The notes: generated by a model from the sequence alone, not told the origin. DNA of 64,000 nucleotides from Leucaena leucocephala (GCA_037074615.1 CM073538.1:23089068-23153067); one strand, 5' to 3'; counted from the first letter of the stretch, positions 1 through 13,449 are shown. A program made the numbers and translations.

Positions 1-718
1 TTACTAGTAGTTTTGAATTGTGATTTTTCCCCTACTGTAGAAAACATTAGTCCCCATATAGATAAATATAGTCTAAAATAGTGTTATTTTTCATATTTTT
101 AAAATTATATTAATTTATTTAAAATATTGGCAATCACTTAATATACTACGTATGAAAAAGTAAATAAACTAGAATTTTGAAATAATTAATACTAACACTT
201 CGAATGAAATCTCGACATGACAAATAGTAAACTACTATCATCACAAGTATAATTGGTCATTTCACATTAAACTATTACATATATCACTACCAGGAATTTC
301 AATACCGCAAAACATTAATCTCCATACATACTATCGAAATCATCAATTAATCCCCAATGGCTTCTAGGTACCCTTGTAGTTGCAACTGGCGATCCTCAAA
401 CAATATGGAGAACAAACCATATGCTGATATTATGTTCCACAAACAAGTAAACTATCAATTTAAATCAGAAGCTGGAACTTATCAGTGGAGTGTTGATGCC
501 ATTGGACAAATCAGTGAACTCAAGTCTTGGAATTTTGAGCAAAACTTGTAAGTCTATAATAGATAATGTTGCATAAAATAACTAGGGCAAAGCTTTCTTC
601 AAACCAAAAACATAGAGGATTGTAGAGTATGACACTGAATCATGCAATAAACTAAAAATACTAACGTCACAAAACTGAAACAAGATCTAAGAATACTAGC
701 GAAAGGATAAATCATAAT
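1..718. other. AT-rich flank with one unassigned small ORF
   Basis: AT-rich sequence downstream of the RPS9 pseudogene. A 64-codon ATG-to-stop ORF lies on the + strand at 357-551 and includes the stretch YQWSVDAIGQ. It could be an exon remnant, because a GTAAGT donor-like sequence follows directly at about 549, but I do not recognise the family and see no partner exon. Nothing else is supported here. Confidence 0.3.
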
Positions 719-2089
719 TTACTCCTCATCCTCCTCATCTCCATCTCCGCCAACAACCTTCTTGGCAGCAGCCCTTTAGTTCATTCTCTTCACTCTTCCA
801 GGACGATTGCCCCCAAATGGACTTGTAAGTGAAAAGTCAATGTTCTTATGGGAATCAACTCGAACCATGAATGATGTGATGTTCACCACCTGCCTCCCAA
901 CCCTAGCAAGCCAAAGAGACATAGAAATTAATTTTCTAAGGAGAGAAAAAACATGCAACAATAGATTGCAGCAACAGATGTGCATTCATAAGAGTCACTG
1001 TATTTAGATTAACTGAATTTTTGAGTGAAAAGGGAAATTTTATTCATACGAAAATTGATGGAATAGTAGAATACAGAAGCAAGAAAATTAGAAATTAGGA
1101 GCTAATTCCTTGGGAGAAGTCGAACCAATAGTGAGTAAACCCAGGCACCTAAAGCTTCCTAAGTAATAAACACAGAAAATTGCCAATATCATACACTTTA
1201 ACTTGAAGAACAATCCTATAAGATACAAGACCATATTTTTCAGGAGGCCACAAAACCACAAGTCTCATCCTATTTTGCAGCAGGTAAGAATCCCTGAACT
1301 TTTAGTATTATGAAGTTATTTCATAGTAGGTATTAAGATCCATACTATTCACATCTATGAATTAACTAAACTAGCAATGTTGCTTGGCACTCATATTTTA
1401 ACTAGATTATAAGGGATAGGGCAGATAGAAAACCTGATATGTCTCTGCCTGATGAGAACCCTAGCATGATGAATAGACTTGGCCATCCCAGATTTGAAGA
1501 TGACACTCGAGGAAGTTCTCCACAGTCAAAGCCAAGACGTAATCGAGCTTGTTTTGACTCTCATCTAAGAGCCCATATTGAAACATACGACGTAGAAGAG
1601 CTTCACCCTCAAAGATCCGACGTGGGTTCTTCTCATCAAGGGTCAAAAGTTCCCTTGCATTATTACGGATACGACTCAGTGCGTACTGAACCCTCCAAAG
1701 CTCCCTTTTGCAGCGAAGTCCATACTCTCCCACAAGCTTCAACTCAGCATCCAAACGCTCCTTCTCATATGGATGACAGGGCTTCTTGAAGGTTTTCCCA
1801 TCTATTTAGGAATGCGATATGTCATGGTACAACTTGATCACAGAATATTTCCGGTATGTTTACTTAAGAATGACTAGTTTCACAAATTTACTTCAACAAT
1901 GGCGAAAAAAGTTACACACTATATAATAGAACATTCGTAAATTATCGGCAATCTTTAAATTAACCAGAATCAAGCATTGTTCAAGGAAGAAGTCAATTAA
2001 CATTGTTAAAATGCACAGCATCACGCGTGGAAAACTGGCGATCAGTATGAGAGAGACTTATAGTTACGGTAGAATGAAATGTGAACCAT
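719..2089 (-). pseudogene. RPS9: 40S ribosomal protein S9 (uS4) pseudogene
   Basis: A copy of cytosolic ribosomal protein S9 that keeps the gene's introns, so it is a duplicated rather than a processed copy. Exon 1 (2060-2089) encodes MVHISFYRNY. Exon 2 (about 1434-1799) includes LVGEYGLRCKRELWRVQYAL and NNARELLTLDEK. Exon 3 (719-902) includes VGRQVVN and DFSLTSPFGG and ends in the acidic family tail GGDGDEEDEE. Lesions: the exon 1 donor reads ATAAGT where GGTAAGT is expected, consistent with a 3-bp loss; a deletion near 1492-1497 shifts the frame so that the region normally reading as the S4 RNA-binding loop is lost; an in-frame TAA at 776-778 replaces a conserved Gln 13 codons before the end. 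Paired Arg codons are changed to Cys-His twice (KPCHPYEK and LECHLQ), the pattern of methyl-CpG transitions. A functional S9 is unlikely from this locus. Confidence 0.9.
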
Positions 2090-2212
2090 AGCTCTTACTT
2101 CGTCAGAGCCGTCAGGTCACTTTCTCTAGCTTCCTCTGCAGTGGCACCCTAGGGATCTCGTGGAGGACTGAAAAAATGCGAAGCGGCAACCTTTTAAGCC
2201 ACCTGAATGCTA

Positions 2213-2300
2213 AAACCCTAATTCCGAGTTAAGATGTTTGGGCTTAAGGCCCAATTTCTTAAAGAAGCCCATGTTATTATCATTGTTCACGTAGCCCAAA
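2213..2300 (-). promoter_or_regulatory. Ribosomal-protein-type promoter: telo-box plus site II motifs
   Basis: Upstream of the RPS9 pseudogene start lies a telo-box (AAACCCTAA at 2213-2221). A cluster of site II elements follows (TGGGCY in either orientation: TGGGCTT 2239-2245, GGCCCA 2247-2252, AAGCCCAT 2265-2272, AGCCCAAA 2293-2300). In plants this pairing is typical of ribosomal-protein and other growth genes, and site II motifs are bound by TCP factors. The promoter signature has outlived the coding sequence. That transcription persists is inference. Confidence 0.6.
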
Positions 2301-3480
2301 TGTACTCTCTAACCCATTAATTTTTGAAACATTTATATACTTTATTGTAATTCTAATTGTAATATTTAAAAAGATATTCTAATTCTTTAGTACCTAAATT
2401 TATACTTGAGTAATTAATAACTCACCCTACTTAACATTAGTATTACCTATGAGGAATGAAGACTTTATCATTCTATTGTATCGTGAGTGAGTTCAACACA
2501 TTTTTAAAAATTTTTATATAAAAAAATTATATAAATTTATGATAACGAGAGTTAGTATAAATAGTAAATAACGGATTTATATTCTATAAAGATATGAGTT
2601 TAATTCTCGTTATCATCTTAAGGACTCATTTAATAAGTAATATCATAAATTTATATAATTGCTCTCTGAATTATGATGCTGTATTTTAACTTTGGTATAA
2701 GACAAATACCAAATCAACCTAATTTTTTTTTACTACAAAAAACTCTACAAATTTCTCTCTCATTCCAAAGAAATATTTTTATCCAGCAAATCGGAATAAT
2801 TACGTAGAGGTGTTATGCAAAACACTTTATTTTTTTAAAAAAGAAATATCAAATTATGCTTTACGAAAATTGATGATCCGTTTTATAATTATAATAAAGT
2901 TTATCATATATTACTCAGTGTTTTATATTTTAACTAAAAAAATTGAAAAAATATTTCTTTTTTTGGTTTTATTAAAATAATATTTTATTTTAGGACAAAT
3001 ATTTTATATAAAAAAACCACCTGTCACTTCCCTGTCGTTCAAAAAGTACGATTTGTTACCAAAAATAGCAAAAGCATTGCTCCAGTCTTGCAGATATACT
3101 GAGATCGCTTGCCGTTTTTTATTTTCAGCTCAAGAAAGACACAAACACACATAAATAAATTAAATATGGAGCCTTTTAAACAATGTCTTGCGGGCGACGT
3201 TACATCCAAAGGAAAGCCGAAACCAAAACAAATAATCAACGGGATTTTCAGCTCCCCCGCTTTTTCCTCCAACAGTCTCGTACTCGTATTTTTGAGAAAA
3301 AACAAATCTTTTTTTTCCTTCTCATTTGGCACCAAAATAGCAGGATGACATCATTAAATTCAAATGAAATCACAAAATCCATTTGTTAACGAACTCGTTC
3401 GATTGATAATTTTTAATTAATTAGTAATTAATAATTGATTAAATTCTATAAAAAGAAAATATTGGATTCCCACCTGTCCA
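2301..3480. other. AT-rich intergenic region
   Basis: Divergent interval between the RPS9 pseudogene and EB1. It is AT-rich with poly-A and poly-T runs. Short ORFs at about 3040-3390 overlap on both strands and show no family signature. No gene is supported. Confidence 0.5.
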
Positions 3481-3822
3481 TGTGTTAACTTTTGCGTCAA
3501 TGGTGAGTGAAGTGGATGCTTGAATTGGAAGGGCTGTGGAGTCTGAGAGTGAGGTTTCTTTTGGTTTCGTGTTCTCGTCCTCTTTCTTTCGCCGTTCTCA
3601 TTTCAATTATTCTCTCGCCGTTCAACTCCCTTTCGTTGCATTCCCATTTTACCCTAAATTTGTTTAACCATTCCTGAGATTTCGTCCCTAAATCTTGACC
3701 CCTCGCTCAACACGAGTTGCCTTAGTCATCGTCCTTTTCTTCTACTTTCTTCCGTTTCCATCTTCCCCTCCCCCTCTTCGTGGGCTCTTCTGAACGATAG
3801 GTTTTCTGGGATTTTAGCAGAA

Positions 3823-6800
3823 ATGGCGTCGAGTATAGGTATCATGGACAGTGCCTATTTTGTCGGTAGGAATGAGATTTTGAATTGGATCAACAATAGA
3901 CTTCAGCTGAATCTCTCGCGCATTGAGGAGGTAACTTTGGATTTTATTTTGCGTGTTATATTACACTTTCACACACTTATCTGGTTACCTCCTTCCATTT
4001 CTTGCTTGCTTTATTGAGTGAAATCTGTATCTCTTCTTTAAATGCCATTAAACAAAATTCTGTGGGGCTGCTACACTAAGGATGAAGGATTACTTCCATT
4101 CCTTTACGTATACTGGAAGAATATTATCTCCTAGGGCGTTTTCCTTGTACCACATGACATCCTGGAGAAACTAGTTATCCTGTTAAATTTCTTGTCATAA
4201 ACTTTATAGAACGACCCAAGTGGGAATTGCCCTAGAAGATAGTACCTCTAGATGAGCTGGATTAAAGCCTTAAAGAATCTTGCTGGAACTCTACAAAGTT
4301 GAAGTCTGACGGTATTAATCGTAATTCATTTAAATATTAATTGGACGTGTGAAAAATTCGCCTTGTGATATGCTTCAGCATGATAGATTGTTTGCTCTGT
4401 TTGTTTTAAATTTTGGAAACAGTTTTCCTACTGAAGATAAATTCATCAGAGTTGGCTTTTATGCTTTCAAGACACGATTCCTCTTAACAAATGCCCTATT
4501 TCTGTAGGCATTAGAGTGTAAATGATTCTCCCATAGTATATCGCCGATTTTCAAGTTTTTCTAAGGTTAACCAGGTTTAAAGAAAATTGTTTCTTTCTTT
4601 GTCTTTTTTTTTTTTTAACTCCGCTATTACAGCAAATTGGCTAATGTTGTACTTGTATCGGCCCACATATTATGTTCAACTTGCTGATTTTTAACTTCAA
4701 AATGAATATGGAAATTCAAAAAGAAGTTGACATTTGCATTGTCTAAATTGTTAATGCTGTTTTCAAATGTTGAAATATGTGTGGCTATCATCATTTTTTG
4801 CGTCAAACTCAAATGTATAGACTGTCTTCTCCTTTTTCTCCTTCTCTTTGGTTTTTGGTTTAAGAAGCAACGAATTTATTTCGTCATCAAAGATGGCCGT
4901 GCTGATAATCTGGAAATTGACTTTTTTTAAGTGAATGCTCGAGTTACTTAATGGGAATCAATCTTTAACTATCTCTGATGGAATCCTACTTTTTGATACT
5001 GATACTGTTTTATTCTCTTGGTTAGGCTGCATCTGGTGCTGTACAATGCCAGATGATGGACTTGACATATCCAGGGGTTGTTCCGATGCACAAGGTGGCA
5101 GCATGGCTTCATTTAACCTTTCTATTCTGATCTTATAATATATCTTATTTGAAAGATTCATAACTTCTGCAACCTGGCATTTATCTAGGTGAATTTTGAT
5201 GCAAAAACAGAGTATGATATGATACAGAATTACAAAATTCTGCAGGAAACATTCAACAAGCTGAAAATTGACAAGGTAATTCCATTTGTAATTTGTATGC
5301 TTCTCACCTCTATGTGTGTGTATGTGTATGTCTCTATCTCCCGTTCCAAGAATGTTTTCATTCCAACTAGTACTCTATTTAGTTTGGACTCGATTGAGAT
5401 ACAATAAAACGTTGAGAGAAGTACTTTAATCACTATGAATTAAGAAATATGGAAAGTGAGAAGTATTGCTAGGTGGCTATCTTATTATAACTTTTGGTTG
5501 TGATATCTGTTCAATGTCTTTCACACTATTATGATATCATGGTAACCATCATTTCTTTATTGAGGTTTCAATGGAATGATTTACCACCAATATACTTTTA
5601 TCCTCATTATTCCAATATTGTTGGTTGCATATAAGTTCTATGCCATCATTTAAATAATCCTCATGATTTATGGCAATATTTTAAAGACAAAATTATATAC
5701 ATCAAAGACTACTATGAAAGTACTATTGCACAATGATAACTTGTGCTTGCTTTTATTGTTCTAACATTATTACCTTCTCACAGCATATCGAAGTTAATAG
5801 GCTTGTTAAAGGGCGACCTCTGGACAACTTGGAGTTCTTGCAATGGCTGAAACGCCACTGTGATTCCGTGAACGGTGGCATTGTGAATGAGTATGCTACT
5901 TGCTCTGAGTATACTTTTCATCATTCAATACACCTTTGCATATTTAGACAAATAATGCTGTGGCATGTATATAGGTTACTCATTTTATTGTATGTTTGTG
6001 TCAAATCTTGTCCTTTCTTCCAGGAACTATAATCCTGTGGAGCGAAGGAATAAAGGTGGAAAAGACCGGACTAAGAGCTCTGCGAGGAACACAAAATCAC
6101 TGCAGACAAACATGAATAATCCTGCTTCAAGCAATGCATTCCATTCTAATAGAACTTCTGGTTGGCATATTAGAATCTCCTAAGTCTGAACTTCAATTTT
6201 CCTATTAGTTTTACCATGTTACTCATTTTTTTATTTCTGATTTTCTGGTCACTTTTATTTGGCTCATTCCTTGAGTACAGGGTCCAAACAATTTCAGTCA
6301 AGTGAAGCAGCTTCTTCAGCAGAGATTCAAGCTTTGTCAAAGGAGGTACAGACATTTGGCCGCATATATAGTTGATTCTCCTTCTGCGTATTGCCTGCAT
6401 GCTTCCACAGTCTCACAACTAAAAATTATATATTCTATATTGGCATTCCCTTTGAGAGTTTGTTGCTCAAAATTTAACTGGAAAAGCATGTTTACCTTCT
6501 TAGTTTGTTGCTTGTTTAGTTCTTTGTTCTTCTGTTTCACAGGTTACTGATCTCAAACTTTCTGTGGATCTCCTGGAAAAAGAAAGGGACTTCTACTTTG
6601 CAAAATTGAGGGATATCGAAATTCTTTGCCAGACTCCGGAACTAGAGAATGTCCCTGTAAGAGTTCTCATGAAGGCTTGCTCTCCCCCCCCCCCCCCTCT
6701 TTTTTCAGTGATAATATTTAACTCTTATGCTCTTTAGCCCCTTTCATATGCCATTCCCATGTTCTAGTTTACCTGGGTAGTTTGTTTAAAAAATAAACTA

Positions 6801-6997
6801 GATTCTTAGACGAGCTATAATCGTAAACCATTGTTCATATGTTCCATTTGCAGATATCTGTTGCAATAAAGAAGATTTTGTATGCTGCTGATGAAAAGGA
6901 ATCAGCATTAGAAGAAGCTCAGGATTATCTTAACCAAAAATTGAATGTTGATGATGCTGAAGAACAAGCTGAAGCTGAAGCCAACCACGAAACCTGA
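3823..6997 (+). CDS. EB1: Microtubule plus-end binding protein EB1
   Basis: Encodes an EB1-family protein that tracks growing microtubule plus ends. Eight exons join in frame: 3823-3930, 5026-5094, 5189-5275, 5784-5890, 6024-6160, 6281-6345, 6543-6656 and 6854-6997, giving 276 residues, close to the usual plant EB1 length. The N-terminal calponin-homology domain shows MDSAYFVGRNEILNWIN, YPGVVPMHKVNFDAKTEYDM and GRPLDNLEFLQWLKRHCDS. A variable linker (exons 5-6) follows, then the C-terminal coiled coil and EB homology domain (SVDLLEKERDFYFAKLRDIE, then ILCQTPELENVP). The tail is acidic (DDAEEQAEAEANHET) and lacks an EEY-type end, as in plant EB1A/EB1B. All introns are GT-AG; intron 1 is about 1.1 kb. 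A C14 run sits at 6684-6697 in intron 7. No lesion is seen, and the start is set by the conserved N-terminus. Confidence 0.95.
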
Positions 6998-8480
6998 TCA
7001 TCTTGTAAAAGTAACTTGTCCTGATGCTGTTTAACATACCTACTGCTGTTTTTAGTAACATGATGCCGCTGCCAATCCTTCTTGCGGCTATGAAATGGTG
7101 CTTTCGTTACCCTTGAAAGAGCTGGAAGGACAATGGCAAAGCAATAACTGGTCTTTCCAGCTAGTTGTTATCACCATCCTTTTCTTCTACTGAATAAGAT
7201 TATAAGAACTTGTAGCAACTGCAGTTTGAAAAGTAGAAGTGGTTATAGGCTTATAGCCATAGTTGGGACTTGGGAGTATAGTTTTCTGAGTGCTTTTTTA
7301 TGTCTCGAATAACGTGATTACTGTATTTAACTTTGTCAATTAGTATTTTAATTCAAGAGATAAACTTTAACTTGTGAGTAGATCTGTGAAGTCTGGAATA
7401 TTCCTCAAATTATTGACATGAGTGGTAAGGACTGTTATCCTCTATGGAAATAGTTGGTGTAAAACTGTAAATAATGGTAAGAGCTCTCTTTCAAAAATAA
7501 ATAGTTTAAGGTTTGCCTTTTACTGTATACGGGACAAACGACCAAGAAGTCTAGTTTTTGTTTACTTTACTCCAAAAGAAATTAATATTATTGGTCTTAA
7601 AAAAATAATGGTAGTAAATTAATAATAATACTCATGGATAAGAGGAAAGATTCCCCCACCCTTTTCAATGAATTATTAATTCATAAATATAAAAAGTCTT
7701 CATATTATTGAAAAAATAAAAAATAAATTGATAGTAATAAGAAAGATATAATAAAAATTATATACCTATTTTCATTTTCTTTTTTTGGTACTATTATATG
7801 CCTATTTTCTACGTATTAAAGAATTCCTCTCCATCATCCATTTGCTTTTAACTCATCAAATCAACCTGCCAACATCCCTTCGACCCTTGGCTCAATAAAA
7901 AATATCAATTACTTATTATATGCTATTTAATTTATTTTTTTAGTATTTAACTTATTACTTCAGAACTAATAAATTCAGCTTTCCCACCAAAAAAAAAAAC
8001 GAAGCAAGTTGGATAAGCCTTCGTTGACTGTGATTAGGTCCCACGTGTGACCTTATTTAAAATCAAGAAATTTAGAGATTCCCAAGACCAACCCACACCA
8101 TTGATCAGAAAATGCAGTCGGGAAGCACAAAATCATGGTACACAGAAGCACATAAAACCATTTAAGAAATTTGTTAAACTCAAGAATGAATGTTAATCGT
8201 TACGACAGCTCAAAATCAACGGTATCTGCCAAATCCACAAAAATTTCATTATCCATATCAGTAAAGTCCATACAAGAAATCATTGTCGCCAAATAAGAAT
8301 AATATCAACAGAGCTGCTTTTGTACCTCCTCCATTATCTATATAACTTAGGATTTTAAATGTATGACCAAGCCTGAGATAATTACATAACAACTGAAGAA
8401 AGACACGGACAAATCAACTATCTCCAACAACAAGAAGAAACCAAATTAAAAGAACAAAGCTAACATGTCCATGAAACCCA
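6998..8480. other. Intergenic region between convergent EB1 and HVA22
   Basis: Holds the 3' ends of two convergent genes. From about 7300 it is AT-rich and noncoding. No repeat family or RNA gene could be assigned. Confidence 0.5.
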
Positions 8481-8537
8481 TCGGCTCATCCTAGACATTC
8501 TACAATATTGCCTTTTACATGATTCAATAAATAAAAC

Positions 8538-10047
8538 TCAGTATCCACAACTGTGATCATCATAGGCTGTATAGCTATCACTCCTCCTCCTTGATTTATC
8601 AGCCTACACGCACAAAAGGGGCATGGCAGGCCATTAATGTCATAAAGAATTAATAACAATGTGTGTGTATATATCTGCAATATTAAAGAATTACAAATTG
8701 GAAATACCCTGTTGATCATATTTTCAAATGCTTCTGTTCCATGTTCTTGAATGTACCTCTCTGCAGCAGTTATAATGTCATCTGGCTTACTGAAGAAGTC
8801 CTTTTTTCTTGGGACGTACCAGATATTTATTATAGTCTGAGGATTGACGAAGAAGGGTCTCACGTAATGCTCATAAACATAGGCAGCACCATTAAAGTAG
8901 GGGAGGACCAACCAACAGGTTAGGATCAGCTTTGCGTATGACCAGATAGGGATCCTGCAATAAAAGGTTGAGAAATTTTGTTGTAGTCTAGTATCATTTC
9001 CTCTAAACACCTTAAGGCAGTAATCATCCAAAGTGATCTAAGTTGGTATATAACCTACATTATATAATAGGGTAATTCTATGGAGAGATTTGCCTCTGAA
9101 AAGGATGAGCTTTCTAATTATTTTTTGCATTGATGCGAACCCATTAACCCTTCTGTGATGGTAATACCTCAAACTTTCCAATCCTTTATTCTTAATTCTT
9201 CGTGTTTGTATACGCATGGCAGCATTATTGAATACTAAAGTCACACTGGAAAAGATAGAATATCGTGTCTGCAAAGCCAATGCTTAGACAACTAAAATAA
9301 AATTAAACTTATATTGAGTTTCATTAGTTTCCTTGAAATACATCGATACATACAGATACAAATGGGTGCAAAAAGATTTCACATAAAACAGCCCGTTACT
9401 GAAGCAATTCACCCATGATTGGAAAAATATTTCTAAAAGACAATGGAAAATGGTTCAAAGATTTTAACTATGCCACGGGCAAGCGACAACCCTCAAAAGA
9501 TTACTCTGGGGATAAAATCTAGAGTATCTCTTCCGTTTATCAAGCAGACCATCTAAAAGATCATAAAAATGATTCAGAGCAATAGGCAAAGGAACTTGAT
9601 TACCATTCAAGAACTTTGTAAAAAGTAAGCTCAAATAGGGTGACCATGGAATAGAGAATCCAGTAAGTAAGCCATTGCTGGTCATCCACAGGAGACTTGC
9701 TCTCAATTGCCTTAATTGAGGCATATCTGTTATTCAACCGAAGAATTCCACAAGACAAAATATTAAATTGAGTTTCCAAGTGATTCGCCAGCCCGGTTAA
9801 AAAAAAAAGGGTTGAACATTGTACTTACAGAGGATAAACGAGACTGATCAAGGGCCTGGACGAGAAATCCGAAAGATATATTATTAGTCAGTGTGAAATA
9901 ACAATGGCATTGATATAAAAACCAAAAATAAAATCCAAAGGGCTACATGCAGAATCAGATTAACTTGTAGAAAGAAAAAAGATATTACCCAGCAAGGATA
10001 TCGAAGTTGCTGAGAAGCACCTTGAGGAAATTTTGGGCTCCAGACAT
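8538..10047 (-). CDS. HVA22A: HVA22-like protein (TB2/DP1/HVA22 family)
   Basis: ER membrane-shaping protein of the REEP/DP1/Yop1 family, called HVA22 in plants, where members are often ABA- or stress-induced. Five exons on the minus strand: 9989-10047, 9829-9855, 9604-9726, 8708-8954 and 8538-8603. They join in frame to 173 residues, similar to Arabidopsis HVA22a. The N-terminus (MSGAQNFLKVLLSNFDILAG) leads into the hydrophobic reticulon-like segments (PLISLVYPLYASI and WLTYWILYSMVTLFELTF). The family signature IPIWSYAKLILTCWLVLPYF and AYVYEHYVRP follow, then NIWYVPRKKDFFSKPDD and an amphipathic stretch. Exon 2 is only 27 nt. The 5' leader carries a GA/CT-rich tract near 10110-10145. The paralogue assignment (a versus others) is by resemblance only. 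Confidence 0.93.
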
Positions 10048-10249
10048 TTCTACACTGTGATTTCTCCAGGTGGATCTGTAGCTTCAGGGTTTCGATCAGA
10101 CCGAAGGGAACAGAGAGAGAGAGAGAGTGAGAAGAGAGGGAGGGGAGCTGTGCACTTTGCCGGGGAGAAAAGGAGTGTGGCCTGGGGGAGTGAGAGATAG
10201 AGTGTTTGTGCATCCGAGTGTAGGCTCCAATATCCAATCACACCGTCCA

Positions 10250-11430
10250 AATCTAAAATTTGGCTACAGATTATATGCTATTAAGTTTAAACCGTGGACT
10301 CCTTGATCATAATGTAGGACCACTTTGGGTTTCACGCACTTAATCTTGTTCACTAAGGAGCCTTCTTCTCGAATAGTTCCCTTCTGGTCTCTTTTACAGT
10401 TTTACTATGATTTTTAAGAAGACTATTCATATAATTTATAATTTTTTTTCTTAAAAAAATTACAATTTAGGTCAATAAATTTAGAAATAAAGCAATATTT
10501 AAACTAAATTAAAATCATCGCTTTTATATTTTCTTACAATCGTCACAGATATTCTTAAAATTATTAATATATTTTTTTAAATTATATCATCATCCAACAT
10601 AAGCAATTTAGTCTCCTTGTGGATAAAAAAGGGATCAAGATGATGTACTCCCTCCCATACAATCTAATTTTTAATATAAAAATTAATTATTTTTTTATAA
10701 ATAAATTAATTATAACTAAATAATTAACTAATATATATTAATTATAATTAATTAATTTTTTTAATTTAACTCTTATTTAACGATTAAGAGTAATGTTTTT
10801 TATTACCTTGTGGGGTCATGAATTTAATTGATTGTTATGTGGCAATAGTGTCGTAGAAAAGAAGCGAATACGTGTTATGTGTGGAATATGGAAATCAAGT
10901 ACTTAATTATGGTAAAGCATAAATTTGAAGAGATGTTTAGGTAAAGATAAAGAAAGATAGGAGGTAGCCTTTACTAAGATGGACTTGGGGCGTGTCTCCA
11001 TTACAAAGGCTCTATCAGATTTTGACAATCATGATTTAACCCCACCCTCCTCCCACAGTGATTAAAGAAACAAACATCCTCCAATTGAATCACAAAAATA
11101 TGATTATATATAAACTGTTTTTTTCCCTTTACATTCACCAATTTTTTAATCATATGTAATTTACCTTTATAACTTAAAAGATTCGAATTGTCCGTACTTT
11201 TTCAAGAAATAATGCCGCCTCAAGCATCCATTGGGAACAGGACCAAAAGCTCGAGTCGAAGGTTAATTCCATCATTAAATAAATGAGTGAGTGACATAGA
11301 ACTATTAAAGACATCTACTATATAATTTATGTACGAAGGCTCCAGAGTGTTATTGCTAATTTGGAAATGAACTATTGAACTAACCCTACCGTTGCAGCCA
11401 ACAACTGCTGAAAATAAAACTCTGCACGTT
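10250..11430. other. AT-rich intergenic region with possible degraded MITE
   Basis: Upstream region of HVA22 and downstream region of the bHLH gene. At about 10641-10793 an AT-rich stretch begins TACTCCCTCCC and ends near AGAGTA, recalling Stowaway-type termini, but the inverted match is weak. No genes are seen. Confidence 0.35.
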
Positions 11431-11439
11431 CAACTTCTC

Positions 11440-13384
11440 TTAGCTTGATGTTGGCTGCCCTCCCAGCAGCTGTGATGGCCATGAGTCTGCAAGGGTGGGA
11501 TACCTGGCATGAGGTTTACTCACGACCGAGTTCGCTGTGGCCATGTTGGGAATGGAAAAAGAAGGTTGAAGGTGAGGACGAAAGGGGACAACTAATACAG
11601 CAGTTCCTTGTTGCAATGTAGGATCAGCAGGCAGTTGGAGACAGTCTCTGGGAAAAATTGTTGTTTGCCCTGGTGGCTCAAGTTCCGTTGGAGGAGGCGC
11701 ATTTAGGTCAGGTTTAGATTGTGCTACTCGTGCTTCTATCTCGCCTTGAAGTTTCTCGATTTGTGCTTCTAGAGCAGAAGTTTCCTCCTTCAGCTCATTC
11801 TTCTCCATGGTGACCTGCTCAATGAATGCCAACACATGAGAAACTTGTAATTAAAATGCAAATAACTTTTGACATCTAAAGTCTAATTTTCAGTTTTCAA
11901 AGCATACTGCAAAGTTGATAAGCAGAAGCAACTAGCAGAAAGATTAGATTCTCGGTCCCATAAATTCAAAGGAAAGGAGTAACAAGTGTGTCAAGTGCTT
12001 ACATAATGTGATTCAGACAGCAGGGACACATTCTCCTCCTTAAGTGTGTCAATCTGGCCAAGCAGGTCCCTTAGCAGCTTAGTGGCTTCACACAATATGG
12101 ACGCCTTTCCATTGTTTTGCTGCTGACCTAGTTCTGTTCAACCCAACCCACCCCAAAAATAAGGTAGTTAGAAATGGGCAAAATGGAAAAACCAATATCA
12201 TATCTGGTAACACAATGGAGGTGACTTGATCTCTAAAGTAAAAACCAAAAGTATTTCTAAGGTTGATTGAATGAAGGAAATACGACGATTCAAACTCAAA
12301 TAACAGAGCCCCCTCTCCCACTATGAATATATTCACAAATCCCCTAAAGCAAAAAGAAGTCTAGAGCACCCTCAAGAGTAATATTGTTTGTTTCATTAAA
12401 AATATAGCATATGAAATTTCTTATAAGAAATTATCTCATTATTTATTTTGTCTGAAAACTATACTTTATTCTTAGCTTAAAAAATTGTTATATTGTTCAA
12501 ATACATATTTAATACTTGTTATATTATATAAACAAGAGATATAAAAGTATGTTGTTCAAAATAAATGTTATTGCAATTCATCTTCTTTTGCTGTAGTGGT
12601 GTCAGTTTAGCGTGTGTGTGTTTGCTTGTTATTTCTAGAGAGGGGAGTGCAGATTTTCAAAATAGAAAAGCCATGTAATTTGTGGCTCAAGAACTTACCA
12701 ATAGCATTGGCAAGATCAAGAAAGAGATCATTCAAATGCTCACGCTTCATTTTCTCCCTTTCAGCCTTGTGAATTATTTTGGGGATTTTCCCCTGGTTCT
12801 TTTTACCAGGACAAGAACTGCAGCACACAAGCATTTTAGAAGATCAATCCAAAAATTGCACCAAGTGATCAACCTAAGTTGATGGTGTTGAGCCACTACG
12901 ACATGTAGTGCTACAACTACAACTACTTTTGACAAATAATTTAGACTTCTACTTAAATATACATATGTGTGGACCAAAAACTACAACTAATAAAAATACC
13001 TAAGACAATCAAACACTCAAAACTAATTAAACTCATTCTTGTATTAGTTTAAGCCAATACATTAAAAGCTTTGAAACCAATTCAAGAATTTCTGGCTTAA
13101 AAAACATATTTAGAGCAGACTAATTTAGTATAATGGGTAAAAAACTATGCTTTAGAAATACATGGATCGAATGATGAACTAGAAAGAAAGCAGTCAACAA
13201 AATCTCAAAGTCCACACTATAATTTTCAATGAATAGAATATTTGAGTATACTATGGACATGGAAGGCATATCAACTGACAGTAAAAACCAAAGGTCAAGG
13301 CATTAGAATGACAGACCTGGTTTTTGATGTTCCTTCTAACATATTAACTTCCTCAGTTGCCAGATCGGGAGCTTCTGATCCCAT
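11440..13384 (-). CDS. BHLH47: bHLH transcription factor, bHLH47/POPEYE type
   Basis: Nuclear basic helix-loop-helix regulator of the POPEYE (bHLH47) type, which in Arabidopsis controls iron-deficiency responses. Four coding exons: 13317-13384, 12699-12817, 12003-12133 and 11440-11814, giving 230 residues. The basic region reads KIIHKAEREKMKREHLNDLF, with the His-Glu-Arg series used for E-box/G-box contact. Helix 2 includes NNGKASILCEATKLLRDLL. A leucine zipper/coiled coil runs through LGQIDTLKEENVSLLSESHY, ELKEETSALEAQIEKLQ and EIEARVAQSK, ending in the PYE-clade segment PDLNAPPP. A Pro/Gln-rich C-terminus follows. Splice sites are GT-AG and all phases close. The initiator was chosen because it opens exon 1 directly upstream of the conserved TSSCPGKKNQGK region. 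A pyrimidine-rich (coding sense) tract upstream, about 14130-14260, is probably 5' UTR or core promoter. Confidence 0.93.
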
Positions 13385-13449
13385 AAAAGAAGTAACAAAA
13401 GCAAGGGATGCCTTTACACAATTCTTCCAGTACAACACAAGTTCCTAAA

